NCBI GenBank assembly: GCA_947184155.2
Contig: CAMXCT020000278.1
Coordinates: forward strand, 179,949-243,948
Reading direction: 5' to 3'
Origin: Cladocopium goreaui
Lineage: Eukaryota; Sar; Dinophyceae; Suessiales; Symbiodiniaceae
Length of the DNA stretch: 64,000 bases
In this document: positions 47,520 to 58,469 of the stretch, piece by piece
How positions within the stretch are numbered: position 1 is the first letter of the stretch
How the letters are laid out: each line of letters begins with the position of its first letter
Position numbers and translations under genes: made by a program
The notes under the pieces: generated by a model
Told to the model about the DNA's origin: nothing
Databases searched by the model: none
The model's input: only the letters and a program-made list of their open reading frames with translations

Positions 47520-50500
47520 GATGAAGTCAATCGACTTGTACTTGTACCGCTGGTGTTGGTTCGGGTGAAGCTTTTGGCTGGACAGGTTGGATGTAGGTTC
47601 GGTTCATTCCGGCAGGCTGGATGTGAAAGCTGGCGTACATCTTGGGAGTGTGAAAGCTCCAAACTGGGGCCAAGCGTCCTTGCGAGCAACTTGACTTGCA
47701 CCAGTGGCTCAAAACAAAGCTGGTCTCTTGACCACACGAGCCTCCGAGCCTACACTCCACATTCAAAGGCAAATGTTCAAGTTGGATCAATCTGACTATC
47801 CTCATCAAGTAGAAACATGCAAATGTAGCTAGCGTATTTAGATTTGCCCATGTTTTTTGCCAGAATGTTATTGAACTGATCGAGCACTTTGGCGTGAGCA
47901 TTTCATGTTGCACTCTCAGGCAACGACACGACACTGGCTGAAGAGCCAAAGATAGACTCCAGCTTCCTTGTTTCCAGCTTTGAGACTGCTGACTTTCCGC
48001 AACCCTTCCTGATGTTGTGAAGAGTTGAATGATGTTGAATGAATGGGTATGGGTCAAAAAAACATCGGCCCTGGCGACTCCCCTAAAAACCTAAAAAACC
48101 ACAGATGTTTCTCATGTTGACTATTTTGCCATCCCTTTTTGAGGATCCCAACTTCTGACCCATACCCACGTGAAGACAACTGGCCTGTTCTGACAAGGGA
48201 GAACCCAATTCAAGGCCTGCGAGATCCTTGCAATGCCGAAACAAAACATGTGCACTTGCTTCAGAGGTTCGAATTGGAGTGCATTATGTATCTATATTTA
48301 TCCTGTTAGGTTAACTTCCATAATTTTCCCTCACAAGGTTGCATGAAATGTGATTTTTCACTTGCATCATGGCGTATGCAGGCGCCTGTTGAGCCAAACA
48401 GCAAGACCTGTGTGCGGGGGCCCGGCTGATTATGGAGCACTTCCGACGAAAGGTTCCAACCAAATCTGCATCTCATTGATTCGTCCTTCCAGTATCTTTC
48501 AATTTATGTGTTGGTTGAACGATATTGAGCTGCCATTTAGACTGCCATTGCTGCTCATTTCTGCCAGGAATGTCCGCATCAAAGTCCTTAGAAATGTTTG
48601 TACGAATTTCTGCTTCCCAGCATGCAGGGGCTGACAACACTGACTCCCTACAAGTGGCTATCAAAAAGCCCTGCACACCTTGCAGAAAGACCTCCCCTGT
48701 GATAGTATTACAGCAATATGTTGTGCTCGGTTCTCGCATTGTCTGCGCCAAAATCCATTGGCCAATTGAAAAGTCTGGGCCATTTGATGGCTGTGAATGT
48801 ACCGCTCCAGTTCTGATCCATTTTTAAGAATTCATATTGGAGGTCCATGAAGCATTGAATATCTTTGGATTCCTTGAGACTCCGCCACTGGCCAAGGGCG
48901 AGCCCCCCCTATGGTATTCATATGTATTCATCAGCTGTTTCTTGTCCTGAGGTCTTCGTAGACCCTCAGGCTGCGGTAGTTGGAGTTCCCATCCTGCAGG
49001 ACTGGCAAGACGAGCTCCGACGGGCAGACTGTAAAGAGTTCAGAAGTCATTCTGTAAATGGACCCTCTGGAACATTAATATGTATAGCTATGGAACATCA
49101 TCATGTCTAATTTAATAGGTAAATCATCGAACTAAATTGGCAATGTTGAACTGGAGGATATTGTGTTTTAGCAGTTTCAGAAAAGATGATACTGTCATCC
49201 ACATAGAAAAGACATTGCTCTGTCGGCAGGAGGGATTTTGGGAATGTCCAGTCAACCTCAGAGGACATGAAGAGTTGTCGCATCTTGGCTGGTCCTGGTG
49301 AATAGTACGGGAGCATGCAATGAACGTATGGTTCTAATCACAGCTGCATCATTTGAAAGTACGAGCTGCGAGCTGGTTTGCAGTCTCCAGCAACTCATCA
49401 GTGTGGCTGCAGATTTTGTCAAGTGAGTCAAGTCTGAAGTGGGAACTTGCAGGTTGCTTTTCAAGCAGCAGTGTCAAACACTGGCAAACAAAGCCAGCGC
49501 GCAGCTGCACGAAATCCAAGAAAAGTGTCTTGGCGATAGAAGCACTGCTCGAATTTCGGGAATTTGGGATCTGGATATCACTGGATATCTGAATTTGTTC
49601 ACTGGAATTTTTCAGACCTTCAACCAGCCAGCTGCCCAAGGCACCCGGGGATCTCTGTCTCGGTGGGCTCCATTGGTCATCCTGAAACCTGCAACTGGCC
49701 CTGCCGATTCATGACGCTTGCTGAGGTGATTCACCATGCAGGAGAATCCCATGCCCCTAACATCAAAACTACCATCATCTGGGCCCAAAAAAAATGTATA
49801 GGTCCAATACTAAACCAGGGATCTCTAGGGGCTATTTAATACTAGGGGGTATGAATTGAGTTCACTGTGTCCGGGAAGATTATACTTCTGGTTACTTTGG
49901 CGCAGTGACTTGAGTGGCGACTTCAATTGAAGTGTATGCAGCCATGAGTTGCCAAACGCAGGGCAAGAGTTAATGTTTGGATATGGTATTGTTTGGATAA
50001 TATAGTTTACCCTAAATCCCTGGTTAAATAAAATGTTTCCTCTGTGGGCTACCCCATTTCCAGAAAAACCCATATTTGTGGGTGTTATCAAGTCTGTTTG
50101 TTTCAGTTCCTAGCTCCCACAAGACTCCGGAGTCTGCAAAAGCGATTGGTGATCTTCTGTCCGCCAAAGACTGCCCAAACCCCAACCGGATCGACCCCTG
50201 GTGAATTTGTGCCCAAACTGCACATTGATGGTTTGTTTGAAGATACAGTGCCCCAAATTCCAACGGGTGATTATTATCTTATCTTTCCCATGACGGTTTG
50301 GGGGGATCTCCATGCATCTCCCATTTTCAGACAGGCCGATGTTTAATATGCACCCAAGGAAGAGAGCGGCCGGTTGCGTGCACGGGGCGGCCTGCGCCCG
50401 ATGCCATCTTTGTGCTTGGTCCAAAACATCTTTGAAGATGCAAGCTGCGTGGAAGAAGGAGCGCTCCAGTCACCGCAGTCTCCTGGTTTGGTATGGTTTG

Positions 50501-52229
50501 AACTTGATGTTGAATTGTTGTTTCAACATAGAGTAACATTGAGGGGAATAGGTTGGCTCGCACTGCACAGTTTCTCCAACTCACGACAAGAAGTTTGATA
50601 TACATCCCAGATCCTTGCACTAGGATCACTAGGTCACGCGGCTTTCATAAGGCAAGTTGTGCACATCTCACTTTGCTCATGATTGCTCATGACAGAGAAA
50701 TCATAGCAGTCATAGCTAATATTCAGTGACTTCAGTGACTTCAGTGCTGTTTCGTAACATTTCCTAATCTTTTCCAACATTTGAGGTCATGTGACTTAGT
50801 GACGCCATGTGGCCATCTCCTGTGGCTGTGGGGACTCACTTGGCCAGGCGCATTCGGCGGAGGCAGACGGGTCCAAAGCCATTGTCTCCGTCGGATCCAT
50901 AGGCTGGGGCTGAAACTTCTCAGCGGCTCTGAATGGGTGACAGGTCTGGTTGGAAGATTGTAGATGTACTCGTACTGCAATGGCAAGGAAAAATGCGAAC
51001 TATATATATATATATACAGACATACATATATATGTGTGTTTGATTGGCAGATTGGCGGTTTCAATTCTAATTGCGGGTTTGTTCAAGTTGAGAAACATGT
51101 TCCATTTCAATATATTTCAATGTGTTTTTTTTGTGTCTCAACCACCAATCATGGCGCCATGTTGCCATTGCAGGCCACCCGCAGCAATGCGCCTGGGCCT
51201 GTCGCTTCATGAAACGCTCAGCGGGATGTCACAACAAGGCCAGCGCCTGGATGGGGCCGTCAACAGTTGACAGGTCTTGACCACCAAACTCCGACGTTTT
51301 TTTTGACTTGTTGTTCTTCGGTTTCATGAATATTGAGAATGGCTTATATTATGTCATATTATGTCCAAACTGCATATAAATTTACAATTGACAGCATGCG
51401 CATTCATTCGTACGTCCATGTGTGTGTGTGTGCGACTCAGAAATGCCTTCCTATTCCGAGTTTTCTTGCTCGGTGTCTTCTATGCTGGATGTTTAAACCC
51501 CATTGCAAGATATTGCAAGAACAGCAACATCCAGCTCCATGTGGCTATGGATCAATACCTATTAATACCATTTTTAGGGGGATGAACATCCATTTACCAG
51601 CTATTCAGGGGTACAAGGTTTTGACACACTGCCATGTGTTTACCAGGGTTGAACGCCCCCATGGATCGTTCATATCAAAAAAAATATGGTCTCCCATCCT
51701 CCGACCAAGGCGGCCTGCCCTCGGTGCCACCTTTGCACTTGGTCCAAGGACGGATTTTTTTTTCGGAGACATCAATTGAACTTGGTAAAGAGTCAGATAT
51801 GAAGCAACCAAGGAGCCACTCTTTTATACTCTTTTTAGGGCCATCAAGGGCCATTTTTTGAACCATGAAGGGTTGCAGATTCGGATGTGACAGGCCACCT
51901 TGAAGATGGAAGCAGCTGCCAAACGCCTGCAGCCAATGGCCATGCAGATTGCTTGCATCCCTGCTACTTACAATACCTACCAGTTGGTTTCGGCAAATGG
52001 GAGCGACTGGGTTCTGACCAAAAGTTTTCGTTGAAAGTGTGTCATTACGGATCAATGAAATTTAGATAATGATGATAATGTTTGCATATGTTTGCATATA
52101 TGTGTTTGCCTGTTTCAAGACGTGATGTCATCAAATCAAGGTGGCACAGATTCCTGCGCAGTCGCGCATACACTTCCGGAAAAGGAAACACCTGACACGG
52201 ACGAGGATGTGGAGGGAGATGATTTTTAG
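47520..52229 (+). CDS. Multi-exon protein with two tandem Cys/His zinc modules and an acidic C-terminus
   Basis: Exons: about 47620-47795 (LGPSVLASNLTCTSGSK); about 48560-48827; about 48927-49045 (VVGVPILQDWQDELRRADCK); 49181-49297 (VNLRGHEELSHLGWS, donor GTGAAT); about 49361-49422 (CSLQQLISVAADFVK) joined in frame to 49453-49580 (ASAQLHEIQEKCLGDRS); then the zinc-module exons 49616-49712, 50359-50485, 50848-50902, 51174-51238 and 51710-51751 (separate entries); one of two frames at about 51900-52010; and 52120-52229 (PEKETPDTDEDVEGDDF, TAG at 52227). Each module has about 40 residues with C-x3-C, C-x8-C, C-x5-C and C-x2-CHLC spacing. Similar SVGS.GHP...CHLC proteins are, to my knowledge, common in dinoflagellates and resemble CCCH RNA-binding fingers. 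I infer a nucleic-acid-binding role. Confidence 0.6.
48044..48168. mobile_element. Family C-type element with clear terminal inverted repeats
   Basis: Begins GGGTATGGGTCAA and ends TTCTGACCCATACCC, a 10-12-bp inverted repeat. The interior is unlike other copies except for AAACCTAAAAA-type fragments. Confidence 0.7.
49058..49140 (+). mobile_element. Family A fragment
   Basis: GGACCCTCTGGAACATTAATA and TAGCTATGGAACATCATCAT match the left half of family A. The right arm is missing. It directly follows the 48927 exon. Confidence 0.5.
49616..49712 (+). CDS. Zinc module 1, first exon
   Basis: After the acceptor TTTTTCAG. Encodes SVGSIGHPETCNWPCRF and the first two bases of a Met codon. The paralogous module 2 shows CRFMKR without interruption, which fixes this exon end at 49712, before GACGCT. 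The 5' splice site is therefore GA rather than GT. A GT donor does exist 16 nt downstream (GTGATT), but using it would insert five foreign residues. Confidence 0.75.
50359..50485 (+). CDS. Zinc module 1, second exon
   Basis: Starts after CACCCAAG. Encodes KRAAGCVHGAACARCHLCAW and then a basic helix (SLKMQAAWKKERSSHRSLL). It completes the Met codon from 49711-49712. The following donor is probably GTTTGG. The intron removed is 49713-50358. Confidence 0.75.
50848..50902 (+). CDS. Zinc module 2, first exon
   Basis: After the acceptor GGCCAG. Encodes SAEADGSKAIVSVGSIG. It ends one base into the Gly codon at a GC donor (GCTGGG); without splicing the frame would read Trp and then stop. Confidence 0.7.
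51174..51238 (+). CDS. Zinc module 2, second exon
   Basis: After CATTGCAG. Completes Gly and encodes HPQQCAWACRFMKRSAGC then HNK. It ends at a GC donor (GCCAGC). Confidence 0.75.
51538..51636 (+). mobile_element. Family C repeat
   Basis: GGATCAATACCTATTAATACC, GGGATGAACATCCATTTACC and ending AAGGTTTTGACACACTGCCA. Lies inside the intron 51239-51709 of zinc module 2. Confidence 0.85.
51710..51751 (+). CDS. Zinc module 2, third exon
   Basis: After GACCAAG. Encodes AACPRCHLCTWSKD, aligning residue for residue with AACARCHLCAWSK of module 1. The donor is probably GA (GATTTT) or the exon runs slightly further. Confidence 0.75.
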
Positions 52230-52306
52230 TCGGTCAAGCCAACGTTGGAATGCTGCTGTGTGCCGAGTTGCGGCTGACGTCCTGTGAAAGATCACTGTCC
52301 CTCAGA

Positions 52307-55300
52307 TCTTCATCCATGTAGTGCGTGATGGTTATGTCAAGAGCTTGCAGGCCCAGACAATGCCTCCGACAATGTCTCCATGGCCAATTGCTTCATCCGT
52401 ATTCTGCACAGCAAGTTGGATCTCGTGGACATGGACATGCAGCCAACTGGCTGCGATGCTGCACCTGCGATTTTGTGCAAGAGAAGGATGGTGCTGTTTC
52501 CGGACGCAAAAATGAGGAAGTCCCTAAGACAGCAGTTGCAAAGAATATCCGAATATCCCAAGATATCCCAAGCAAGTTCTTCGCGCGCCAGCCTTGGCTT
52601 TCCCTGGACAATCAGAATGGCAGGAGATTTTTAAGCCCAATAGTTGATGAGTAAAGAGACCAGATGCGGCGAGTCAGGGAGGGTTGGCGTTGCTGCCACA
52701 TTTACTACTGCATGAGCTGCTGCGGAAACTAAGGTGGACATAATGATCATAATGTGTATATATGATACATTGTGATACCAGATACAATCACATACAATCA
52801 CATACGGTATTTGAAAACTCTTGCACAGCTGGCTAAGCCGGGCCGAACCAATTCCAACTTTAATTAGTTTGGTTGGCAGGACTTGTGGTAAAAGCCGACC
52901 CCTGATTTGTGGTATAGATTACATCATCTATTCCGAGTATACTTGAATGGTTTCGGACGTAAATCCATGATTGGTTGTACTCCTAAAGCAGACTTCCATA
53001 GAAATCGATGGTTTTTTCCCCAGCATTGATCCAATGATATCCTCTTGACCATAGTCACCATAGTCGTCACCAGGATGCCCGAGCCCTTCAATGCGCGGAT
53101 GAGTCACTGAAATCCAACCGAACATTTTTACTGAAGGCGCGAAGGTCACTAGCTGCCAGCCTTCTGATTGGAAAGCCAAAGTTTGCGACGAAAGGATTGT
53201 TTCATGTTGAGAAGTTGACCCTGTGCCGTTTGTCTTGGACAAGACATAGGCCCATGTAGACTTTCTGTCGCATTGGATGCGAGCCCTGTTTCCTTTGGTA
53301 TCGCGCGCTTCTTTTACGCTTCAAACTCTCAGCTCTAGCCACCTAGCGCTCAACCAATTATATCCAATTATCAACTTAAGAAGCTCTCCTTACTCATATT
53401 TTAATATATTTTACACTAGTGCCATGCAGATTTTTCGGTCAATGATGTCGGTCGCCCTGTCCCTGGCGAGGCCTTGGCGAATTGTCCTCAAGCCTTGGAC
53501 TTTGTCGACATCTCTGTGAGGTTTGATCCAGAATTGGTGAAGGCGGGGTGGATCTGCTGAGGTGTTACCCGAAATGGTAATCAACTGTGGCTAGCTGAGA
53601 AATTCCCTGTTCAATGGAGGCATACAGCTGGGAAAATCATATTATAATAGCAATAGAAGTGACAAGATTCGGGAAGAGGATAGTTGAGGGCTGTAAGAGC
53701 CCACTACAGCTTGAAAATGTTGATTCGTGATGGACAGACTGATACAGACCTGGGTGGTTCTGGTGTGTTTCCGGCATGTCTTGACACCTCCACCAACCAG
53801 TCTCAGTCTCATAGTCACCATTCGGCGGTGTGAAAGTCTCTCGAAAAATCTCATGAATGCGGAAAATCATAGTTCGTAATAGCTCGTAATAGCTCGCAAG
53901 AAGGTTCAAACAAAGCCCGGACCGGAGCCTCTTTTGCATTTGTTTGCCTCGTTTCTCTTGGACCTACCTACGTGGCTCCTTCCTTGTGCATTGGCACACT
54001 CCCAGATCGCTTTGGGGCAAGAATACCGGCCTGTTTCTCCAAAGGAGAGGCCGGAGCCAGCCAACACGGAGGGAGGATCAGTGATATCATGTGATATCAT
54101 CCATTTTCATCCATCTCATTGGTATTTGTTTGTGGAAATTGGATTTCTGGTTTGAATAATATGTGTTTCAATTTAATTCAATCTGTTTTTCCATCCTAAC
54201 TGGGATCCCACTTGTTGGATTCTGTTGGCTCATGTTTTTTGGATGGGAGGCTCATCACAAAGGTTTATTTGGCAGTGCAAAAAGAGAGCCGATTCTGAGC
54301 CGGATTTACATGCAGACCACATTCTATTCAGGGGTTCTTAGCACCAGCTTCATGATTGCTGAAGTCATTCGCGTTGTTTGTGAAAATTGTATGTGTTTGT
54401 CACAAACTACAGTACCCCAAATAACAATCTTACTGGAAAATGATGACCATTGGATTCTGGGTTGCCTGTGTTCACTTGTGCCAGGCCCAGCAGTCCCAAA
54501 CCAGCCGCCCCTCCCAAGCCCCGGAGCCGCCGCTCCCGGCGCGCGCTGCTGCTGGATGAGAGGAGCCGGCTCAACTGCGTACCAACGGTGAGCATATATA
54601 ACCTACGAAATCCTGGGATGTACCGATATACCCTGGGAATAATAGAATCAATATGAATCAATATGAATCCATATGAATCCATATGAATCCATATGAATCA
54701 ATATGAATCAATATGAATCAATATGAATCCATATGAATCCATATGAATCAATATAAATCAATATGAATCAATATGAATCAATATGAATCAATATGAATCA
54801 ATATGAATCAATATGAATCAATATGAATCAATATGAGACCATATGAATCAATATGAATCAATATGAATCGATATGAATCCATATGAATCCATATGAATCA
54901 ATATGAATCAATATGAATCAATATGAATCCATATGAATCCATATGAATCAATATGAATCAATATGAATCCATATGAATCCATATGAATCAATATGAATCA
55001 ATATGAATCAATATGAATCAATATGAATCCATATGAATCCATATGAATCAATATGAATCAATATGAATCAATATGAATCAATATGAATCCATATGAATCC
55101 ATATGAATCAATATGAATCAATATGAAATATGAATCCATATGAATCCATATGAATCAATATGAATCAATATGAATCAATATGAATCAATATGAATCCATA
55201 TGAATCCATATGAATCAATATGAATCAATATGAATCAATATGAATCATATGAATCCATATGAATCAATATGAATCAATATGAATCAATATGAATCAATAT

Positions 55301-56258
55301 GAATCAATATGAATCAATATGAATCAATATGAATCCATATGAATCATATGAATCAATATGAATCAATATGAATCAATATGAATCAATATGAATCAATATG
55401 AATCCATATGAATCCATATGAATCAATATGAATCAATATGAATCAATATGAATCCATATGAATCAATATGAATCAATATGAATCAATATGAATCAATATG
55501 AATCCATATGAATCAATATGAATCAATATGAATCAATATGAATCAATATGAATCCATATGAATCCATATGAATCAATATGAATCAATATGAATCAATATG
55601 AATCAATATGAATCAATATACGTATATATATATATATATTTGGCTGGTGGTGATGTCAGATAATTACGTGATGCAATCTTTCAATGCTGTGAATGCATCC
55701 AGAACAGCTGCTTGGTGGTTTCACATGCTGTTGCCAAAATGGCAAGCATTTTCTGGGTGGGGCTGAAACCACTAGGTCCACCCAATGGCATTGTGAGTCC
55801 TCTTCCCAGATCTTCCTAGGAGGCGGAGATTGTCCCGATCTCCCGATACCAAATCGGCCAGAGATCCTTTGAAACCGGGAGTGGAGAACAGGCGGGATAG
55901 AGATTTTTTAACATCACTGGGTGGCAGAATTGTTAATAGATTTTGTATGTCCATGTCCAGGGATGATAATCTCCAATTCCCTGATATTGTTACTTTAAGG
56001 GGTTGGAACAGCTTAGAACCACCATCCACATTTTGTGGTCAGAGAAAAGGTGCAATGCTGGGGCCAAGGGGCCAATGCACATAATTCAGATGTCTGAAAC
56101 TATATAGCTACCTCATGGTTGAAGTGATTGAACCTGCATTTCGGATGATTATTAGATATTATTAGCATGATCTAAGGTTTCAGGTTCCCTGAAGCTTCAC
56201 CAAATCCCCTGGAAATCGCACTGCACTGCGCTGCTTGCAGTTTGGAGCCCACATCCAT
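52307..56258 (+). CDS. Unrecognised multi-exon gene
   Basis: Exons: 52307-52351 (IFIHVVRDGYVKSLQ, after CCCTCAG, donor possibly GC, GCCCAG); about 52460-52654 (VPKTAVAKNIRISQDIPSKF, TAA at 52652); about 53429-53560 (CPQALDFVDISVRFDPELVK, TGA); 53901-54080 (GQEYRPVSPKERPEPANTEG, exactly 60 codons, donor GTGATA), with a hydrophobic stretch LLHLFASFLLDLPTWLLPCA; about 54200-54390, hydrophobic; 54485-54587 (PKPRSRRSRRALLLDERSR, donor GTGAGC); 56180-56256 (EASPNPLEIALHCAACSLE, donor GTGAGA). Two stops inside the span suggest that it holds two genes or that the exact exon ends differ. No family recognised. Confidence 0.4.
52660..53400. other. No convincing exon
   Basis: Holds short CATACAATCACATACAATCA repeats near 52780-52810 and otherwise ordinary intron-like sequence with stops in all frames. 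Confidence 0.4.
54648..55622. repeat. Decanucleotide satellite ATATGAATCA, about 97 copies
   Basis: Nearly 1 kb of tandem 10-bp units. The last base alternates A or C, and C-type units come mostly in pairs, giving a higher-order pattern. A few units have lost bases. The array starts about 60 bp after the GTGAGC donor at 54588, so it is intronic. Confidence 0.97.
55711..55777 (+). mobile_element. Family B-like relic
   Basis: CTTGGTGGTTTCACATGCTG at the left and GGGCTGAAACCACTAGG at the right resemble family B termini. Short and diverged. Confidence 0.4.
55772..56081. other. ORF open on both strands, strand undecided
   Basis: An 84-codon + frame (55830-56081) and an 85-codon minus frame (55772-56029) both look coding. 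The minus reading (DIQNLLTILPPSDVKKSLSR) has fewer Cys/Trp residues and looks slightly better. Third positions are more AT-rich than in neighbouring exons, so it may be a mobile-element remnant in the intron. Confidence 0.3.
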
Positions 56259-56295
56259 CCCAGAGCAGTGAGAGAGGCAACCCAAAGAAGCAACG

Positions 56296-56810
56296 GATTG
56301 GTCGCTTTTCTCGGCAAAAGTCAGCAGCTGTGCCCTTTGGGTCAGGTTACCCATGGTTTCGGTGAGGTGCATAATTTTGTTCAGCTAGTAAGAGCTGATC
56401 AGAGCATAGAATGAAGTTAGAAGCACGGCTTCTCTCAACAGCCCAAGGAGATTTCGGACGTTGTTTTCAGAAATCAAAAAATCATGGGACATGAGCAAAC
56501 CCTTGTGCCTCGCGGATGCCTACGAGTGAAAAATGTGACGTGTTGGCTCCAAAAGATGTTTGCCACATTGGTTCATCCATTGACGATATGCAATTGTAGT
56601 CCAACTGTTGAGCGCATTTGGCCCCTAGCAGAAATGTACCGACGGTCGCTTTTCTCGGCAAAAAAACTGTTGCGCCCTTGATCAGGTTGGTTTACTTGTG
56701 GTAAAGTAGTGTAAGGTGCAAAATTGTGTTCAGCTGGTTAGAGCTGGTTTCAAGCATTGATTCCGGAATCTGAAATCGTGCGGCATGATCAACCCTTTGT
56801 ACTTCTCGGT
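56296..56810. repeat. Diverged tandem duplication, about 340-bp period
   Basis: GGTCGCTTTTCTCGGCAAAA occurs at about 56300 and 56644. Downstream, GGTGCATAATTTTGTTCAGC at about 56364 matches GGTGCAAAATTGTGTTCAGC at about 56716, and the sequence after each remains similar for about 100 bp. No exon assigned. Confidence 0.7.
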
Positions 56811-57379
56811 TCGTGAAGGTTGCAGTTTTGCTCAAGACGGCCCTTTGAGCTAAGAGCGCGAATACTCTGGCGAAGCAAAAGACCGCATCTGCAGCTTCAA
56901 TGGACCAGTGAGAAGAACATAAGACAGCCAGAAATGTTGAAAGACTTTGTGATTTTCCATGTGTTTTCTACCGATCGCGCCAATCGCGAACATTATCATC
57001 ATTGCTTCGTGCCAGCAGAAGACATACAATTTCAGTAATACATACAATTTCAGTGCCAGAGCAGAGTCAGACAGAGCTGCTGCTATGTGTAGGAAATGCC
57101 CATCAAGACATGTGACGTATATTTTGGGGATTATTGGGGTATGTATGTTTGTTTAAGCTTCTCCAAATACCTCCTGCTGAGAGTACATACTTGATCATAC
57201 TTGTACAAATTGACAATGTGCGTTCATGTGTGTTTAGCTGCTGAGTTGCGTGACATTTTCTGCAACTTCTCTTCCAGCATGTATAGTGGGGAGATGCTTT
57301 CAGTCTTGGGTGCAGATTTAAAATGATCAAATCCAAACCCTTTTGTTCCACTGTTCGTAACGAATGCACATAAGCGACC

Positions 57380-57930
57380 TCTCCAGGACTTGCTGAGGGC
57401 TGAACCAGCCTAGGATCGCCATGTCAAGCCTATCTTCTGTGGTTCTTCCATGTGCCCCGAGCAAGTTGCCCCTGGTTCTTCGAAGAATCGGCTACTTGGC
57501 CATGAGAAATGCCGTGCCAAAACAGGCCTTAGTCAAGCAATGACTTGAGCCTTGCACTGGTTGACTGTTGAGAATGATGTATTCTGCACACGTGGAGAGG
57601 GCGTTGACAACACATTGCGAGGATGCGTACTGCAAGTTTTCAATCTGATAGATAAGTTGCAGTCACATGCAGTCACATCAAATCCCAGTTTTTGTCAAAA
57701 TTGTCAAAATACTTTCCAGTCACAACTGTTGACATATTTTGCCATATTTTAAACCACAAGAATATGGACTGTCAAAATTGCCATATTCTTTTGGCAAACA
57801 AACAAAAGCTAAGCGTGTTTTCCAGGTCACCGGCGGACTGTTCCTCTGACACACGGTGCAAACGCCGCAACTTGGACCTGGCGTTGCTGCACAGCACTGG
57901 TTGTCAGTGCTGCAGTTAGGGGCCAAAGGC
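57380..57930 (+). CDS. Coding-like GC-rich patches, frame undecided
   Basis: An ATG frame at 57421-57543 (40 codons, SKLPLVLRRIGYLAMRNAV) competes with an overlapping frame (RHVKPIFCGSSMCPEQVAPG). At 57828-57920 two frames are open (SSDTRCKRRNLDLALLHST and QTPQLGPGVAAQHWLSVLQL). Probably exons of a gene between 56.3 and 58.3 kb, but I cannot decide the frame. Confidence 0.25.
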
Positions 57931-58317
57931 TGCTGAGGAGGTGGGAAAGTTTGGAACTGTTTGGCTTGTTTGGTTCATTGGGGGCCCAATGTTCAATCCC
58001 AGTTGGCCCAGTTGGCCAAGTTTTCCATTGGAATGTTTGAATGAAACCACAAATACAGAAAAGCATAGAAAAACAATTATCAAGAAATTGTGAAGTGCCC
58101 ATAGTTTAAGAAAAAGAACTCCCCCTTTTGCATGATCATATTGGTTTGGGAGGGTACTTGGATAATTAATCATTTGGCTTCATAGCTGTTGTATAGCTGG
58201 TTAGTAACATTGGGTACCCCTGGCGATGGAAACTCTCCCAACTGGGGGCTGTTCCATTTGTAAGTTTGTTAATTCTGATGATAGCCATGGTTTCCAAGAA
58301 ATTTGTTGCGTAGGATA

Positions 58318-58469
58318 ATGGGATGGTCCAAAGTTTGTTGCCTAGCTCAAGAATCCGCCGACTGGGGCCATGGCTCCAGGGCCTTGGGGAACACTCCCTG
58401 GGAGATCTTGGGTGTGGCTCCGGGAGCGAGTCCTGCAGAGATTAAGAAAGCCTATCGCAGAAAGGCCTT
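58318..58469 (+). CDS. J-domain exon 1 (helices I and II)
   Basis: NTPWEILGVAPGASPAEIKK then AYRRKA and the first two bases of Leu. Splicing at the GC donor (GCCGCC, 58470) joins TT to G at 58833 and gives KALKEHPDVS, exactly the family spacing. The first usable GT lies further on and would insert residues between helix II and HPD. Confidence 0.8.

Noticed and set aside
47527-48057. 176-codon minus-strand ORF
   Set aside because: Cys/Trp/Ser-heavy composition, contains part of a repeat element, and the + strand frame at 47620-47795 has better codon choice.
49107-49316. Minus-strand ORF with LFYVDDSIIFSE, like a reverse-transcriptase active site
   Set aside because: No other RT motif around it, and the + strand here is a well-spliced exon (49181-49297). 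Chance match.
50107-50270. Coding-like patch with two open frames, one ending at GTGAAT
   Set aside because: It falls inside the intron of zinc module 1 that the paralogous module requires to be removed. It could be an alternative exon.
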